NCBI GenBank assembly: GCA_947311845.1
Contig: CAMZMU010000080.1
Coordinates: forward strand, 15,013,444-15,077,443
DNA length: 64,000 nt
Direction of reading: 5' to 3'
From: Poa pratensis
Lineage: Eukaryota; Streptophyta; Magnoliopsida; Poales; Poaceae
This document shows positions 26,500 to 37,784 of this stretch, piece by piece. Both the position numbers and the translations under genes were made by a program. Each line of letters starts with the position of its first letter. The first letter of the stretch is position 1. Under the pieces are notes generated by a model, which was given only the letters and a program-made list of their open reading frames with translations, ran no database searches and was not told the origin of the DNA.

Positions 26500-27060
26500 T
26501 CCATCCGCTCCACGAGCATAAACCTATATGTCACACAAATGGAAAACTTGTCAATTGTCTAGAATAACCTAGTAGTTTTTTCTGTCTTGGTAAATAACTT
26601 AGTAGTTGGTCGTATGTAATTAGGCAATCTTTATAAATAAAACCTCACAGTTTTTTCAGAAACCTGGTAAGTAATACTAAACAACTGGGCAATTGGTTAA
26701 AAAACTAATAATTAAATCATACAATCAGGTAGATGCATGAGAGAACCAGATAATTTCTATCAAGAAACCTGATAACCGTATAAAAATAATTTGGTAGCTA
26801 CAATGAACATGGTTGTTTCTCTCGACCAACATGGCGACCATATAAAAACAAAGTGGCAGCTGACTAGAGAACCTGATAGCTATATCCAAACGTCCTAGCA
26901 GTTTCTTTCAATACAAGTGAAAAACTGATAAATGTATCAAAACAATCTGATAGATACTACCTGTTAGTTTATTTCAGGAAACTTGGCAATTGTATCAAAA
27001 CAATCATGTAGCTGCATCAAAGAACTTGATTTTTTTTTCCAAAACACCGTACAAATGGAG
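26500..27060. repeat. degenerate short tandem array (AACCTGGTAGCTATATCAA-like)
   Basis: A loose motif of the form 'aacctgGTAGntatntcaaaacaa' recurs at irregular 20-50 bp spacing, for example near 26660, 26770, 26870, 26960 and 27000. Copies are too diverged for a clean period. It resumes at about 27370-27500 after a hairpin element. No reading frame is conserved. Confidence 0.6.
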
Positions 27061-27066
27061 AAATCT

Positions 27067-27345
27067 TTTTTGACTCATAGGTGGAGATATACTCATTCAT
27101 TAAAAGTTGCGTTTCAAAATACCGAAAATTCATACAAAATTTGAATTTACACCCGGACTATGTTTGCACACAAAGTTTCGTGAAAAAAAAGACAGTTTAC
27201 GTGTGTAAATGTCTTTTTTTTTCTTTTTTATACCGGCCACAGAAAAAAAATGTCTTTTTCACAAAACTTGGGTGCAAACATATGTCCGGATGGACACCCG
27301 ATATTTTTTATAATGGTGCATCTAAACTTATGAGTCAAAACATCA
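27067..27345. mobile_element. hairpin MITE-like element
   Basis: TTTTGACTCATAGGTGG at the left end pairs with ACTTATGAGTCAAAA at the right. Further in, GGACTATGTTTGCACACAAAG pairs with CTTGGGTGCAAACATATGTCC around a T-rich centre at 27220. The ~280-bp unit can fold on itself and interrupts the degenerate array. Target duplication is not clear. Confidence 0.6.
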
Positions 27346-27794
27346 TGCCCACACAAATGTATCATAAATCCCGGTAAGTTCTAAACAACCTGCTAGCTAT
27401 TTTACAAACTTGACGGCTATGTTTTTAGCTACATTAGAGAATTTTAGTTATTTGTTAAAAATGTATGGTAGCAATTTTTAGATACCTAATAGTTGTTTCG
27501 GGACTTCTTGTAAATCTCAAGAAAAAGAAAACATATGCATAGGCAACGTTGGTAACTTTGAGAGTGAGAAACTACGTTTTGAGATTGATATTGAGGAAAT
27601 GAATTCACGGCTAACTTGTAGTGGCTTAGACCGATTCAATTCAAAAAACAATATCGACAACTATCAGGTTATTTACATTTGGTGCTGTGCGCACAATGCC
27701 ACATCCTAGTTAGTCATGGTTAGCTGGCCTAGCGCACGCCGCACAACAGAACTAGAATGCGGCGCGACTGCGTAGCCCAGTCCAGAAAATGAAA

Positions 27795-28068
27795 GCACCC
27801 ACACATCCTCCTAGGCTGGTGTTGGCAGTGGCCGCCCAGTCCGCCCGAGTTCGATCCCTGGATCGATCGGGTGGCTCATCAGGGGGTTTTCAGGTGCCTC
27901 CCACGCGTGTTCGTGCCACAACCGTCAGAGCTCAAAGCATGTGTGCTGTGTGTAGTTTGTAGGTCTAGCTTGTGTACTAGTGGGGTGCGTGAGTGTGGTG
28001 TGTGTTGGTTCACGAGTTCAGATACTACAAATGTACCACGATCGAGAGGCAATCAATAAAAAAAAAGC
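27795..28068 (+). mobile_element. SINE-like retroposon
   Basis: A B-box-like GAGTTCGATCCCTGG lies at 27847-27861, with an A-box-like segment upstream. The 3' end is a GTG-rich stretch, then CGAGTTCAGATACTACA, then an A-run at 28059-28067. The same 3' tail occurs on the minus strand at 49839-49933 with an A/T run and an 18-bp target duplication, which supports retroposition. The 5' end is approximate. Confidence 0.6.
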
Positions 28069-28739
28069 AATATAATAAGCCACCGTAAAAAAATTGCAAT
28101 GAACGATGGAATTAACCAAAGTCGACAAGAACAAATATTCAAAGAGTGGAAGAGAACAGCTAGCCTACTTCAGGGTTGAAAGTCCTTGAAGCGTATAGTT
28201 TCAATTCTCGGCTAATCTTCTCTGGTCCCTCTATGGACTTGCCACAAAAATGACCGGAAAAACAAAAATATGAAAACATCGGGGCGAAGCCGTGTGTCGA
28301 CCACCAGCTACCACTACCGGAAAATCTGTCTTTCCCGCGAGGGCAGGTGTTTGCCGTGCGTCAAAAGTTGCGGAACACGGCAAAGAAAGACTTTGCCGAG
28401 TGGCGGCAAAGAACAAACACACGGCAAAGGCAAAACACTCGGCAAAGAAAAAACACACGGCAAAGACACGGGAAAACACACGGCAAAGAAAACCACACAT
28501 CAAAGTCACCAGAAAACACGTACACGGCAAAGACAATCACACAGCAAAACACACGGCAAAAATAGGCACACGGCAAAGAAAATGGAGCAGTTGCCGTGTG
28601 TTTGATCACGGCAAAGATAGCATCTTTGCCGTGTGTTTGCACACGGCAAAGAATATTTTTCTTTGCCGTGTGCCAACACATGGCAAAGACCAATTTTCAT
28701 TTTTTTTTCAACTTTAGTTTATCTACTTGTAACAACGGT

Positions 28740-30060
28740 ATGACCATTGTCGTCGCATAGTTTGTGATAAATTGTACATATTTTACACATGAGTGTGTCT
28801 TGGTATGGCAAACAATGTTGTAGAACTGAGATTTTTCAAATTATTTTTATAAATATCATTTTTTTAAGTGTCAAAAATGATATTTTTTGTGAAGCAAGTA
28901 CAAAAAATATGGTGCAAAATGGCACCCATCTAGATTTCACACAAATTATACCATATTTGATGGATAATCCAGAAATATTAGGAATTTTCTCGATTTCTAC
29001 CTAATTTCGCCTATTTAAATGACTTTATGCTGATTTTCCGAAGGTAATTCAAATTTGAACTACAAGTGTGTGATAGTTTGCTCTGGAAATTTTACAAAAA
29101 TCATTTTAAGGTACGTAAGTAGTGGTTATATCACAAAACCGTCGATAGTTTTACAAAATTCGACCCCTTTCGACGAATAGTCATGGTGGCCATTTTCACC
29201 ATCTTCACAAAAAAATCAAAGAAAGTGGAAAAATGCTCAAAATAAGAAATCCTTCGGCATGGAGTCGTTTTATGTGTATTAGTTGGTAGGAAAAAATGAT
29301 AAACTTGAGTTTTGACAAAGTTTACGAAAAAAATCTTCACAAAAAGATCAATCTTCTATAAACATCACTGGTAGAAAAAGGGCCTGTGGTCCCGGTTCGG
29401 CTGGGCCATCAGTCCCGGTTGCCTAACCGGGACTGGCCAATCGGGACTAATGCTAGTCCCGGTTGGGCCACGAACCGGAACCAATGGGTGCCCACGTGGC
29501 CAGTTCTGGCTGCATGTATAAGTTTCGAGTCAAATGATCAATGTATGACCATTTCCGTGGCATAGTTTGTGATAATGTTCTCATATTTGACACATAGTTT
29601 TATCTTGATATGGCAAACAATGTTCCAGAACTGAGTTTTTTCAAATTATTTTCATAAATATCATTTTTTATTTTTTAAGTGTCAAAAATGACATTTTTGT
29701 GAAGCAAGTACAAAAAATATGTTGTAAAATGGCACCCATCCAATTCCCACACAAAGTAGACCATATTTGATGGATAATCCAGAAATATTTGGAATTTTCT
29801 CGGTTTCTACCTAATTTCGCCTATTTAAACGACTTTATGCCGATTTTCCGAAAGTAATTCAAATTTGAATTACAAGTGTGTGATAGTTTGCTCAAAATTT
29901 TGCAAAAATCATTTTAAGGAACACAAGTAGTGGTTGTATCACAAAACCGTCGATGGTTTTGAAAAATTCGACCTCTTTCGACGAATAGCCATGGTGGCCA
30001 TTTTGACCATTTTTTCAAAAAAATCAAATAAAGTGAAAGAATAATCAAAAAAGAGCAAAT
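28740..30060. repeat. two copies of the CACTA internal unit
   Basis: 28740-29362 and 29516-30060 are each reverse-oriented versions of the unit seen three times at 6905-8605, sharing GTGTCTTGGTATGGCAAACA, ATAAATATCATTTTT and the AAACTTGAGTTTTGACAAAG block. They are broken by the insert at 29366-29512. Confidence 0.85.
29366..29512 (+). mobile_element. 147-bp CACTA-type head inserted with TSD CAT
   Basis: It begins CACTGGTAGAAAAAGGGCCT, a well-known plant CACTA terminus, followed by TCCCGGTT-type subterminal repeats. It splits the host unit between TATAAA and TATAAGTTTCGAG, with CAT on both sides (29363-29365, 29513-29515). The right side ends GGCCAGTTCTGGCTG, with no CTACCAGTG terminus, so the second end is missing or altered. 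Confidence 0.65.
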
Positions 30061-30582
30061 TAGTAATCTAATTTTCGAAGGAGAGCAAAAATCAGTGATC
30101 ACGCATCCCTAATAGAAAACAGAACAACATGCATCTTTTCTTCTTTTTGTTGTTGTTGAGGGAATGCATATTTTTCTTCTTTTTGGTGAACTAGTCACGA
30201 TTTGGTCCAAGGATGATCGGACGGCTCCCAACATCCTCGAACAAGTACAAAATCTGTGTGCTCCCTGTGCTCGCTCCTGATTGGCTGAGGCAGGTCCACA
30301 CACACAGGGAAATCGCTCAAGTGAGGGACACCGCGTTGTCCTCCTCGTCATTCTCTCTCTCGCTCTCGTCGTCAGCTCCGATCCCTCTCTGTCCTCACCT
30401 CGCCGACGGCCCGATGGACGTGGGCTTCGACGCGCCGTGCCTCCTCCCCTCCCATCCCACCCCCTCGCCGACGGCCCGATGGACGCGCCGTGCCGCAGCT
30501 CACCCCGGGCGCGGTGAAGGAGATCTGGGACCTCCCGGGCCGCGCCGCCTGATGTTGCGCAGCCGCCGGGGTACGGTCGGAG

Positions 30583-30862
30583 ATGTTCCTGCGCGCGGGC
30601 TTCGACCCGGTCGCCTACGTCGCCGAGCTCCGCTCCTACGTGCCCTTCAAGAGCCTCGACGCCGAGCTCGTCGGCCTCTTCAACCGCGACTAAGTCGAGA
30701 GCGCGGGCTTCGACCCGGACGCCTTTGTCGCCGAGAACCTCGAGAGCCTCGCCGCCATAAGCACCCGCCTCAACGGAGTCGACGCCACCGCGACGCGTAT
30801 GCGCGCTTTGCTCGCAGACCTCAGGGACAAGGTCGCCGCCTTCCGAGCCGCTGTACGTCGTC
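30583..30862 (+). pseudogene. captured COG2 (conserved oligomeric Golgi subunit 2) fragment
   Basis: The frame from 30583 encodes 'FLRAGFDPVAYVAELRSYV', then after an in-frame TAA (30691-30693) continues with 'ISTRLNGVDATATRMRALL' and 'ADLRDKVAAFRAAV'. These blocks match the N-terminus of plant COG2, a subunit of the Golgi tethering complex, in order and spacing, with part missing between them. A segment around GCGGGCTTCGACCCGG is duplicated (30594 and 30701). The fragment lies wholly inside the CACTA element. It cannot make COG2 but could yield antisense or small RNA. Confidence 0.75.
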
Positions 30863-31699
30863 AAGGTGCGGCCGACCGGGGGGGCGCCTGCACCGGCGTG
30901 TGGGTCGAGGACCGATGGCCACGACATGCCCTCCTCCTCATCTGGCTCGGCGCCACCACGTGCTGCTCCCTGCTCGTCGACGGCGTCGTCAGCGTCGGGG
31001 ACGGGATTTTTTTTGTTGACATCCTTCTTCTTTGCCGTGTGCAGCCACACGGTAAAGGAATCCTTCTTTGCCCTGTGCTGGGCGTGGGCTCCACATGTCA
31101 GGAGCTCGCCGTTACCGCCGTCGGCGACGTCAAGTGACGGTGGGGCCCACCTTCTGTCTTTGCCGTGTGCCCGACATCCAGCACACGGCAAAGAGATCTT
31201 TGGTGCCGTGTAGTGTGCACAGGGCTCACGGCAAACCCTTTGCCATGGTGTTTGTGCAAAGCGCACGGCAAAGATCTTTTGCCGACGTAAGTTGTGCCGT
31301 GAAATCTTTGCCGTGTTGTTCTGCACGGCAAATTGTTTGCCGGGTTCCGCAGAGCCTTTGCCGTGCAGATAGATTTCCGGTAGTGTACATGTGTGTGTTC
31401 AAAACAAGTTGAGCTACGGAACAAACGAGCGCTCAAAAGATCCCTCTCTTCTCTAGACGTTTCACCCGGCCGCTCACATTTGGCCAAGTGGCCTCTTTCT
31501 CATCTCAAGATAAGCTTTGTACTCTCCTACTACCCTTCCTCCTCTTCCCTGCCAAAACGCGGCAAATCCAAGTCCAAGAAGCTCAAGATTAGCCAGCCTT
31601 CTAGTACCACTACCCATCTCAAACCGAAGCAATCGGAAAAGCTCAGAGGAAGAAGAAGATAGAGCGAGCCAGCAAGCTAGGAGGAGCTAGCAATCGGCC

Positions 31700-32335
31700 A
31701 TGGCGTTAGCACCCACGTCTCTTATAGGGAGGCCCCTGTGCACGGCCCCGCAGCTCGCGAGGTCGTCAAGGTTGGCATCGTCCAGGCTCTCGTGCAGGGC
31801 CTCCAACGAGAAGGACGGCACCCCTCCGTCGTGGGCAGGAAACGTAGAGCTGAAAAATCTGGGGAAGCTCGCGATGGTTGCGCTGGCCGCCGGCGTGCTC
31901 GTGCTCACGCCCGTCGATGACGCCATGGCGGGCAAGTCCGGCGGCAGGGTCGGCGGGAAGGCGTTCCGGTCCGCGGCGCCACGGTCGTCTGGTCCACGGA
32001 TAAACAACTCAAGGTAAGTCATTAACTATCACGCCGATCCATGGCATGCATGGAGGATGCGTTTGCTTGTGCAATTCTGGTTCTGATTTGTTTTGCGACG
32101 CTGGCGCATGCGCAGGACGAACATCTATGTCAACCCCGGCGTGGCGCCGCCGCTGCTCGGCGGATACGGGTACGGTGGCTATGGCGGGTACGGCGGCTTC
32201 TACGGTGGCCCGAGTCTCGCCCTCGGGGTCGGCGGCGGCTTCGACACGTTCGTCTTGTTCATAGTGGGCGGGGCCGTCGTCGGCGCCGTCAGGCGGTTCC
32301 TCAACAGCAGGGATAAGGACGATTACGACGACTAG
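31700..32335 (+). CDS. small plastid membrane protein, glycine-rich, two exons
   Basis: Exons 31700-32013 and 32116-32335 join with GT/AG in phase to give 177 aa. The N-terminus is rich in Ser, Ala and Arg with few acids, like a plastid transit peptide. A hydrophobic stretch then ends 'DDAMA', resembling a thylakoid-transfer cleavage site. 'SGGRVGGKAFRSA' and 'RTNIYVNPGVAPPL' are blocks I recall from a conserved plant chloroplast family of unknown function. A Gly/Tyr-rich run ('GYGGYGGYGGFYGG') precedes one membrane segment ('FDTFVLFIVGGAVVGAV') and an acidic tail. The role is unknown; a thylakoid or envelope location is inferred. Confidence 0.85.
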
Positions 32336-33550
32336 CTGATGGCGTAAACCATGTAATGTCATCGGAACCTTGTAATATAGCGAGATTGCTATTTTGTTCT
32401 TGTCGATCCATATTAATTCTGAAACAACATAACTGAATAATGAACGAGCAGTATGCATGTATGTATAATTTTGTAATTTTCACGGGAAATTAGAATAGAA
32501 ATTGTAGTTACACTTGCCAAAAGTGTCTTTGACTCCAGAGTTTCAGTGATTCTGGTATTTTGAAAAATTCAAAAAAACATATTTACCTGTGTTTCGAAAA
32601 TTTGAGAAAAAATACGGATGTAGCCAATATTGTATCCCACAAATATGCAAAATATCAACTTCCAATACTTTTGTCTTTTTTGCTATACAAAAATGAAAAA
32701 ATCTGATAAATTTGGAGATTTGAAAATATACATACACAGATCCACACTTTTAAATTTTTGTGTACCTCAGATTAGTAACTTTATTGCAAGCTTTTGGAGT
32801 ACACCATTGGCTGCATTCCAGGATTTGTTTTCAAATTTTCTTAAAACTCGTAAATAGTTTTTCAGTTTTTTATAAAACACCAGAATCACTAGAGCTCGCG
32901 AGCATGAAATGTCCACTCTTACAATTGAGCCTCTTCTGCGTTGTAGATAGTGTACTTATTTTTTTCCCCTCGTATTACATGGCATCGGCTCTTCTGAACC
33001 GCACCAATGCCACTTCAAAACGTACAATTCTTACATGTTATGTGATCACAACAATAGTGGCATCAATTTTCTTAAGGGCAATAGACGAGACTGCGTCATT
33101 TGCCGAAATTCAGAATATGCCATTTGTTTTTTCTGATTGATAAAATGTTATTAACTATGTCCACTTCATTACTTCTACACCACTCAAACACACGTTTGAC
33201 GCCTTTTGCCATTGGGTCTGCGCAATTTGTTTATGTTTGACTAGTTTTATAACATGTCGGACCGTGCACGAGCAAATAGCTTTGACCGTTATCCTTACAA
33301 TCAGGCCCCACTAGTACAGCTAGACGACGCACGTACCGCATTCGAGAATTCGAGACCGTATTTTTGTGTGTTTTTACCAATTTTTGTTAGGCTCCCCTCT
33401 ATATCAGTTTCATCAATGGCATCAACAAGAATTGTGTGCTTTTACCAATTTTAACTCTTTATCAATTTTATCAATGACATCAACAAGAACTCATTTCTTT
33501 TGTTTTCTGTAAAACCATAGATAATTCAGATTCTCACATTAAAAAAGTTT
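32336..33550. other. 3' flank with a MITE-like inverted repeat
   Basis: At 32533-32900 CTCCAGAGTTTCAGTGATTCTGGT and, inverted, the segment ending CCAGAATCACTAGAGCTCG form ends of a ~365-bp MITE-like element. The remainder has only short unrecognised ORFs. Confidence 0.5.
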
Positions 33551-33559
33551 TATTGCTCT

Positions 33560-34265
33560 ATTTTGCCACCTACTAGCATTATTTTTACCAAGGACAAAAC
33601 TGGCCACATCTATAAAATCCTCTCATTAAAACCAACATAAATCAAATTATAAAGGTCTATCTATCTTAGGTTGATTCAGGGGAGCAGAAATTTCTCTAGT
33701 TAAAAGTTAAAACCTTAGGAGAAACTACAGGATACATCTCTTCCTGAGATTAAAAAAACTAAAACCCTATCAATTTTCTTGAGAGTAGGAACCTCATGGT
33801 TGTTTGACTATGTAAATCTTCTACCAGATATTTATATTTCCTGAAGTTCCCTGTTTTCAATCACAACATTAAAAAGTCTTGACCATTTATTTAAAGCAAC
33901 TTCCTTATTACATTCACCAGTTTTCCTAATCTTAAATCTCCACCAACAATAAAGGGTAATAAGCCATTTCTATTCTGAAAAATATGAGCCAGTTCTACAA
34001 GAAAATCTTCCTTATCTCTACCATGAGGAGCTCCATAGACATTTACTATATTCCACCTAATTACTTTAACAAAAATCTCCCTATGCTATTGGACAATATT
34101 GAAGAATAAACTATTTATACCTAACAACATACCTTCCCATTGGCCACCAGAAGGTGCCAGAATCCAAGAAAATCATATCTACAACGAAATGTAATTTGTA
34201 GATGGACAACATAGTTCAGAGATATTAAAGGGTGGACATTATTATTACGGCTTGACCAACAGTTA
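33560..34265 (-). mobile_element. LINE fragment, endonuclease domain
   Basis: Read on the minus strand, broken frames contain 'WNIVNVYGAPHGRDKEDFL', then 'HIFQNRNGLLPFIVGGD' and 'NKWSRLFNVVIE', which match the apurinic-type endonuclease of plant L1-like LINEs in order. Stops and frameshifts show decay. It ends just 3' of the P450 stop codon. Boundaries are approximate. Confidence 0.72.
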
Positions 34266-34317
34266 AATCTTCTGGAATGTCTTGTTGGCTGCACCTCTAA
34301 GATGGAGACACTGCTGG

Positions 34318-36031
34318 TTATGTAGATGGCGAACTGCTGACCGCCTCCAGGCAGAGGCCAGACCTGATGTGCAAGATGATCCCAAACACCTCGCTCATGT
34401 CCAGCGTCTCCGGACCTGCCCTGCCTGGAATCGCCCAGTCAAAGTGGTACAAGAGGTTAGCCAGCACGAGCTCCATGGTGGTGGTAGCGAACAGAGCTCC
34501 AGGGCACTGCCTACGGCCCGCGCCGAACGGGATGAACTCCATCTGCGTGCCCTGCTTGTACTCCACGCTGGTGGCGCCGCTCTCCTCGAACCTCTCCGGC
34601 CGGAACTCCTCGGCGTCCTCCCCCCAGTGCGCAGGGTCCCTCCCTACCGCGAAGGCGTTTATGGTGACATGAGTACCCTTGGGTATGTCGTAGCCCATGA
34701 CCTGGCAGTTCTCCTGGCTCGCCCGAAGGATGAGTGGCCCGGCGGGGTGAAGCCTGAGCGTTTCCTTGATAACCATCCGGAGGTAGTTGAGGTCGCCGAG
34801 GTCTGCGCTTGTGACCGAGGATTTTCCCTGTCCCAGACTCTGCCGAACTTCGAGTTTCGCCCTTGCCATCACACGAGGGTTGCGGATCAACTCTGCCATG
34901 GCCCATTCTATCTCGGCAGCCGTGGTGTCCGTAGCAGCTCCAAAAACGTCCTGCAGGAACCATGGCGCCATGCATGTCCCACATGTATTCCGTCAGCTTC
35001 AATGCGAATAGTAGCTTGTGCAGCGGATTGCGCTCGCAGCGGCTCCTATATCGTCGGTTACCGCGGTCCGACGATCAGGATTTGCCGTTGACCGAGCGAT
35101 ACTACTACTTTGAGGAAGGATCAAGTCCACTTACGGAGATTACGGTGGCGATGATCTCCGACGTGAGAGGGAAGCGGAGGGTGTCTTCCTTCTGCAGCCT
35201 CAGGAGCACGTCCAGCAGGTCCTCGTCGTCTCTGGCAGAGGCGCTTGGTTTCTTCTCCATGCGCTCCTCGATGATGTCTCCAAGGATTCTCAGCACACGG
35301 GCGTGGCTCCTCCTGATGCCGCGCTCGGCGCCGCTCAGCCACCGCACCAACCGAGACGACGGGAACAGGTCCACCACGCTGAACCCTCCCAGGAGCATCG
35401 CCATCACGTGGAGCTCCCGCAGGTACGCCTCCTGCTGTGGGCATGCGCCGCCGAACGCCGCCCTCGCGGTGATGTTGCTCGTCAGCTTGGACAGCGCCTT
35501 GCCGAGATTGACGACCGAAGTCGCAGCAGCAGCGACGGAGTCGACGAGGTACGCCACCTCCTCCTGCTTGATGGACTCCATACGCCTCACCTGCCTCGCG
35601 CTGAGAAGCTCAACGACGCATACCTTGCGCATCTGCCGCCAGTACTCGCCGTAGGGCGCAAAGACGAGGCCTTTGCCGCCGCAGCTGAAGACGTCCAGCG
35701 TGGGGCCGCTCGGACGAGTCGCACAGGCCAGGTCGTTTCTCTTGAGAACCTCCATGGCAGCCTCGGGGGTGGACACGATCACGGTGGGCACTTCGCCGAG
35801 CCTGAGCAGCATCACCGGGCCGTGCCGCCTAGACAGGCGGAGCAAGGCGCGGTGCGCCAACTTCGTGCTGGCGAGGTGGTGGAGGCTGCCGATGACGGGA
35901 AGGTTCCATGGACCTGGGGGAAGCCTTGCCCCGGTGTCCTTACCATCCAGAGCCAGCTGCCTCAGAACCAGCGAGAAGAGAATCGTGGCCAAGGAGATCA
36001 AGCCGAAGCTTCCGTAAGAAAGGATGTCCAT
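34318..36031 (-). CDS. cytochrome P450, CYP71 clan (CYP71/CYP99-like), two exons
   Basis: A haem monooxygenase anchored in the ER, probably of specialised metabolism. Exons 36031-35135 and 34950-34318 join with GT/AG at phase 0 to give 509 aa, the normal length. The start chosen gives the usual membrane anchor 'FGLISLATILFSLVL' then the Pro-rich hinge 'LPPGPWNLPVIGSLHHL'. The C-helix reads 'WRQMRKV'. The oxygen-binding I-helix reads 'AATDTT'; the ExxR motif is 'KETLR'; PERF is 'FRPERF'; and the haem loop is 'FGAGRRQCPG' with the Cys ligand. The single intron just before the I-helix is typical of CYP71-clan genes. All key motifs are intact. CYP99A is a guess from overall similarity; substrate is not predictable. 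Confidence 0.93.
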
Positions 36032-36115
36032 GTCCTTGCCTCCTTGGCCACAGGCCACTGGCTCCTGAGCTTGGTCCAGTAAAACTATGTACTGTGCTGG
36101 ATCGCTGTTGGCAGG

Positions 36116-36130
36116 GCAATTATTTATAGT
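36116..36130 (-). promoter_or_regulatory. TATA box of the P450 gene
   Basis: The minus strand reads CACTATAAATAATTG about 90 bp upstream of the P450 start codon. Confidence 0.6.
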
Positions 36131-36329
36131 GCAGTCTAGATGCAGACGCTGCACACTCTGGCTGCTATACAGAAACGGCACAAGTTGTTCTCTGGCTGCT
36201 ATACACCTCCGGAAGTCCATACGTACTACTGTAGAAGGAAAGGCGCAGTCTAACAATACCTTATGTCATAGTCATATTATTAATGGTAGGGGCGGCTAAA
36301 TCATCCCACTTGAACCCCTAGCAGGAAAA

Positions 36330-37545
36330 CAGAGAAACTTTTTTTTATTTGATGAGATTTCGGAAAGATGTGTGGCTGAATAATTGTTCTCTTATGATTC
36401 CTTATCCTGTGATTTTTAATATATATATGTCATGCTCATGATTGGACTTCTTCAACAGATTGTGAGTGTGACTTTGATCTCCCCTTAAGAAGGTTTAATC
36501 CTGATTTGACTGAACAGTGGGGGTATATTGTGGATTTTGCTAGGCAAACTGGTGTTCTTGATGAATCAGACTTAGTCACTTACGACTAACGGCCGTTTCT
36601 CCACTAAATCCATGTATTAATACTTGGAAAAGGATATTTATGGATCCCATAACAAATGGATTTTGAAGGCTAAACTTCCTTTGAAAATTAAGATTTTCTT
36701 GTGGCAAATCTTTCAAAATGTTGTGCTTACAACAGAAAATCTGAAAAGGAGGAAATGACCAGGGAATCATGCTTGTTCCTATTATGATCATTTGAAACTT
36801 GTCGACATCTTTTTGTTGATTTGGGGGGCGGTGTGGTCTATTTTGGGAACTTCTTACTGACATGTTTCGCTTTGGCAAAGTGTTGCTTGGTTGCATGCTT
36901 TTTTCCCTTTTGAAAAATATAATATGTTGATCTTGGAATCCATTTGCTGGGCTATTTGGATTAGCGAAAACAGAATCACTTTCAGTAAGCTTGTGGTATG
37001 GTTACGATATTCTACATGTGCTCTTTGCTACATTAACGGGCATGGCTCTATAGTGAGGAAGATATATAGGGCAATGATCACTGGTGTTATGGAACAGCTG
37101 ATGCGGGCGTCGCAACTGGTGGCGGCGGTCGCTCCAGGATCGGTCTCTGCTTCGGCTGGGATGGCTAAGATGTCGAGGATCACTCATGGAAGTTTAAGAT
37201 TGTTTGGGATGTTTGTCCTGGGGATAAACTATGTTCATGTTGTTGCATGTACACCTGTGGTATATGCTCTTGTGTTTGTCGAGTTTAATTGTGAAACTGT
37301 GAACTGGGATGTTTCCTGGTAGTGTAGGGGTAGTTTTTGCCCCGTAGTGTAGTCTTCGATGAGGCTGGGTCGTTGCTCCAATTTCAGAAAAAGTGTCTTC
37401 GATGCCAAGTCTACACACCGGGTTTTCCTACCATTGAGTTTCCTTTTACTACTCCTTTTCCGGTTCCCTTCTTTTATTTGTTTCCTAGTAGTAGAACCTT
37501 TGTATTTCCGTTATGTCAAAGTAATAAAATGGGGGTAACCCATGG
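36330..37545 (+). mobile_element. LINE fragment, 3' part (zf-RVT region)
   Basis: The plus strand encodes in broken frames 'LPLKIKIFLWQIFQNVV' followed by 'TTENLKRRK' and later 'ICWAIWISENRITFSK'. This is the zinc-finger region found after the reverse transcriptase of plant LINEs and the downstream Trp-rich block. Several stops interrupt it. The tail near 37500 carries TATGTCAAAGTAATAAAATG, which may be the element's 3' end. Orientation is opposite to the endonuclease fragment on the other side of the P450 gene. Confidence 0.75.
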
Positions 37546-37784
37546 GAAAAAAGTTGTCATCTTTATGTGTTTCAATTTCTGAATTTTCCTTACGCGATCT
37601 TACATTTCTGTGTTTCAATTCCTTATTTTGTTTCCTTTTTAATATACAGTGATAGTTATCATAATTTTTCTACAAATCCAAGTTGCATGATATCTCAATT
37701 TACATCATTTTCTTGTTCCTGTGTATTTGAGTTCCTATGTTCCAAACATGAAAAGCTACATAAGAATGAAAACCTAAATGGAGA

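Larger units (their letters stand above)
28312..31385. mobile_element. CACTA element, non-autonomous, complete, TSD TAC
   Basis: The left end is CACTACCGGAAAATCTG and the right end is TTTCCGGTAGTG, flanked by TAC at 28309-28311 and 31386-31388. Subterminal regions (28340-28690 and 31030-31370) are packed with TTTGCCGTGTGC and its reverse. The interior holds two copies of an AT-rich unit shared with the element at 6.8-11.5 kb, a 147-bp nested insert, and a GC-rich block with COG2-like sequence. No transposase is present, so it needed one in trans. It ends 314 bp before the start codon of the next gene. Confidence 0.93.

Noticed and set aside
28340..28690. Short regularly spaced TTTGCCGTGTGC repeats as a CRISPR-like array
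   Set aside because: They occur in both orientations without uniform spacers and belong to CACTA subterminal regions in a plant genome.
30109..31326. 405-codon minus-strand ORF inside the CACTA element
   Set aside because: It spans subterminal repeats and the antisense of the COG2-like block; composition is that of a GC-rich shadow frame with no domain.
35303..36082. 259-codon plus ORF opposite the P450 gene
   Set aside because: Antisense shadow; the minus strand carries all P450 motifs.
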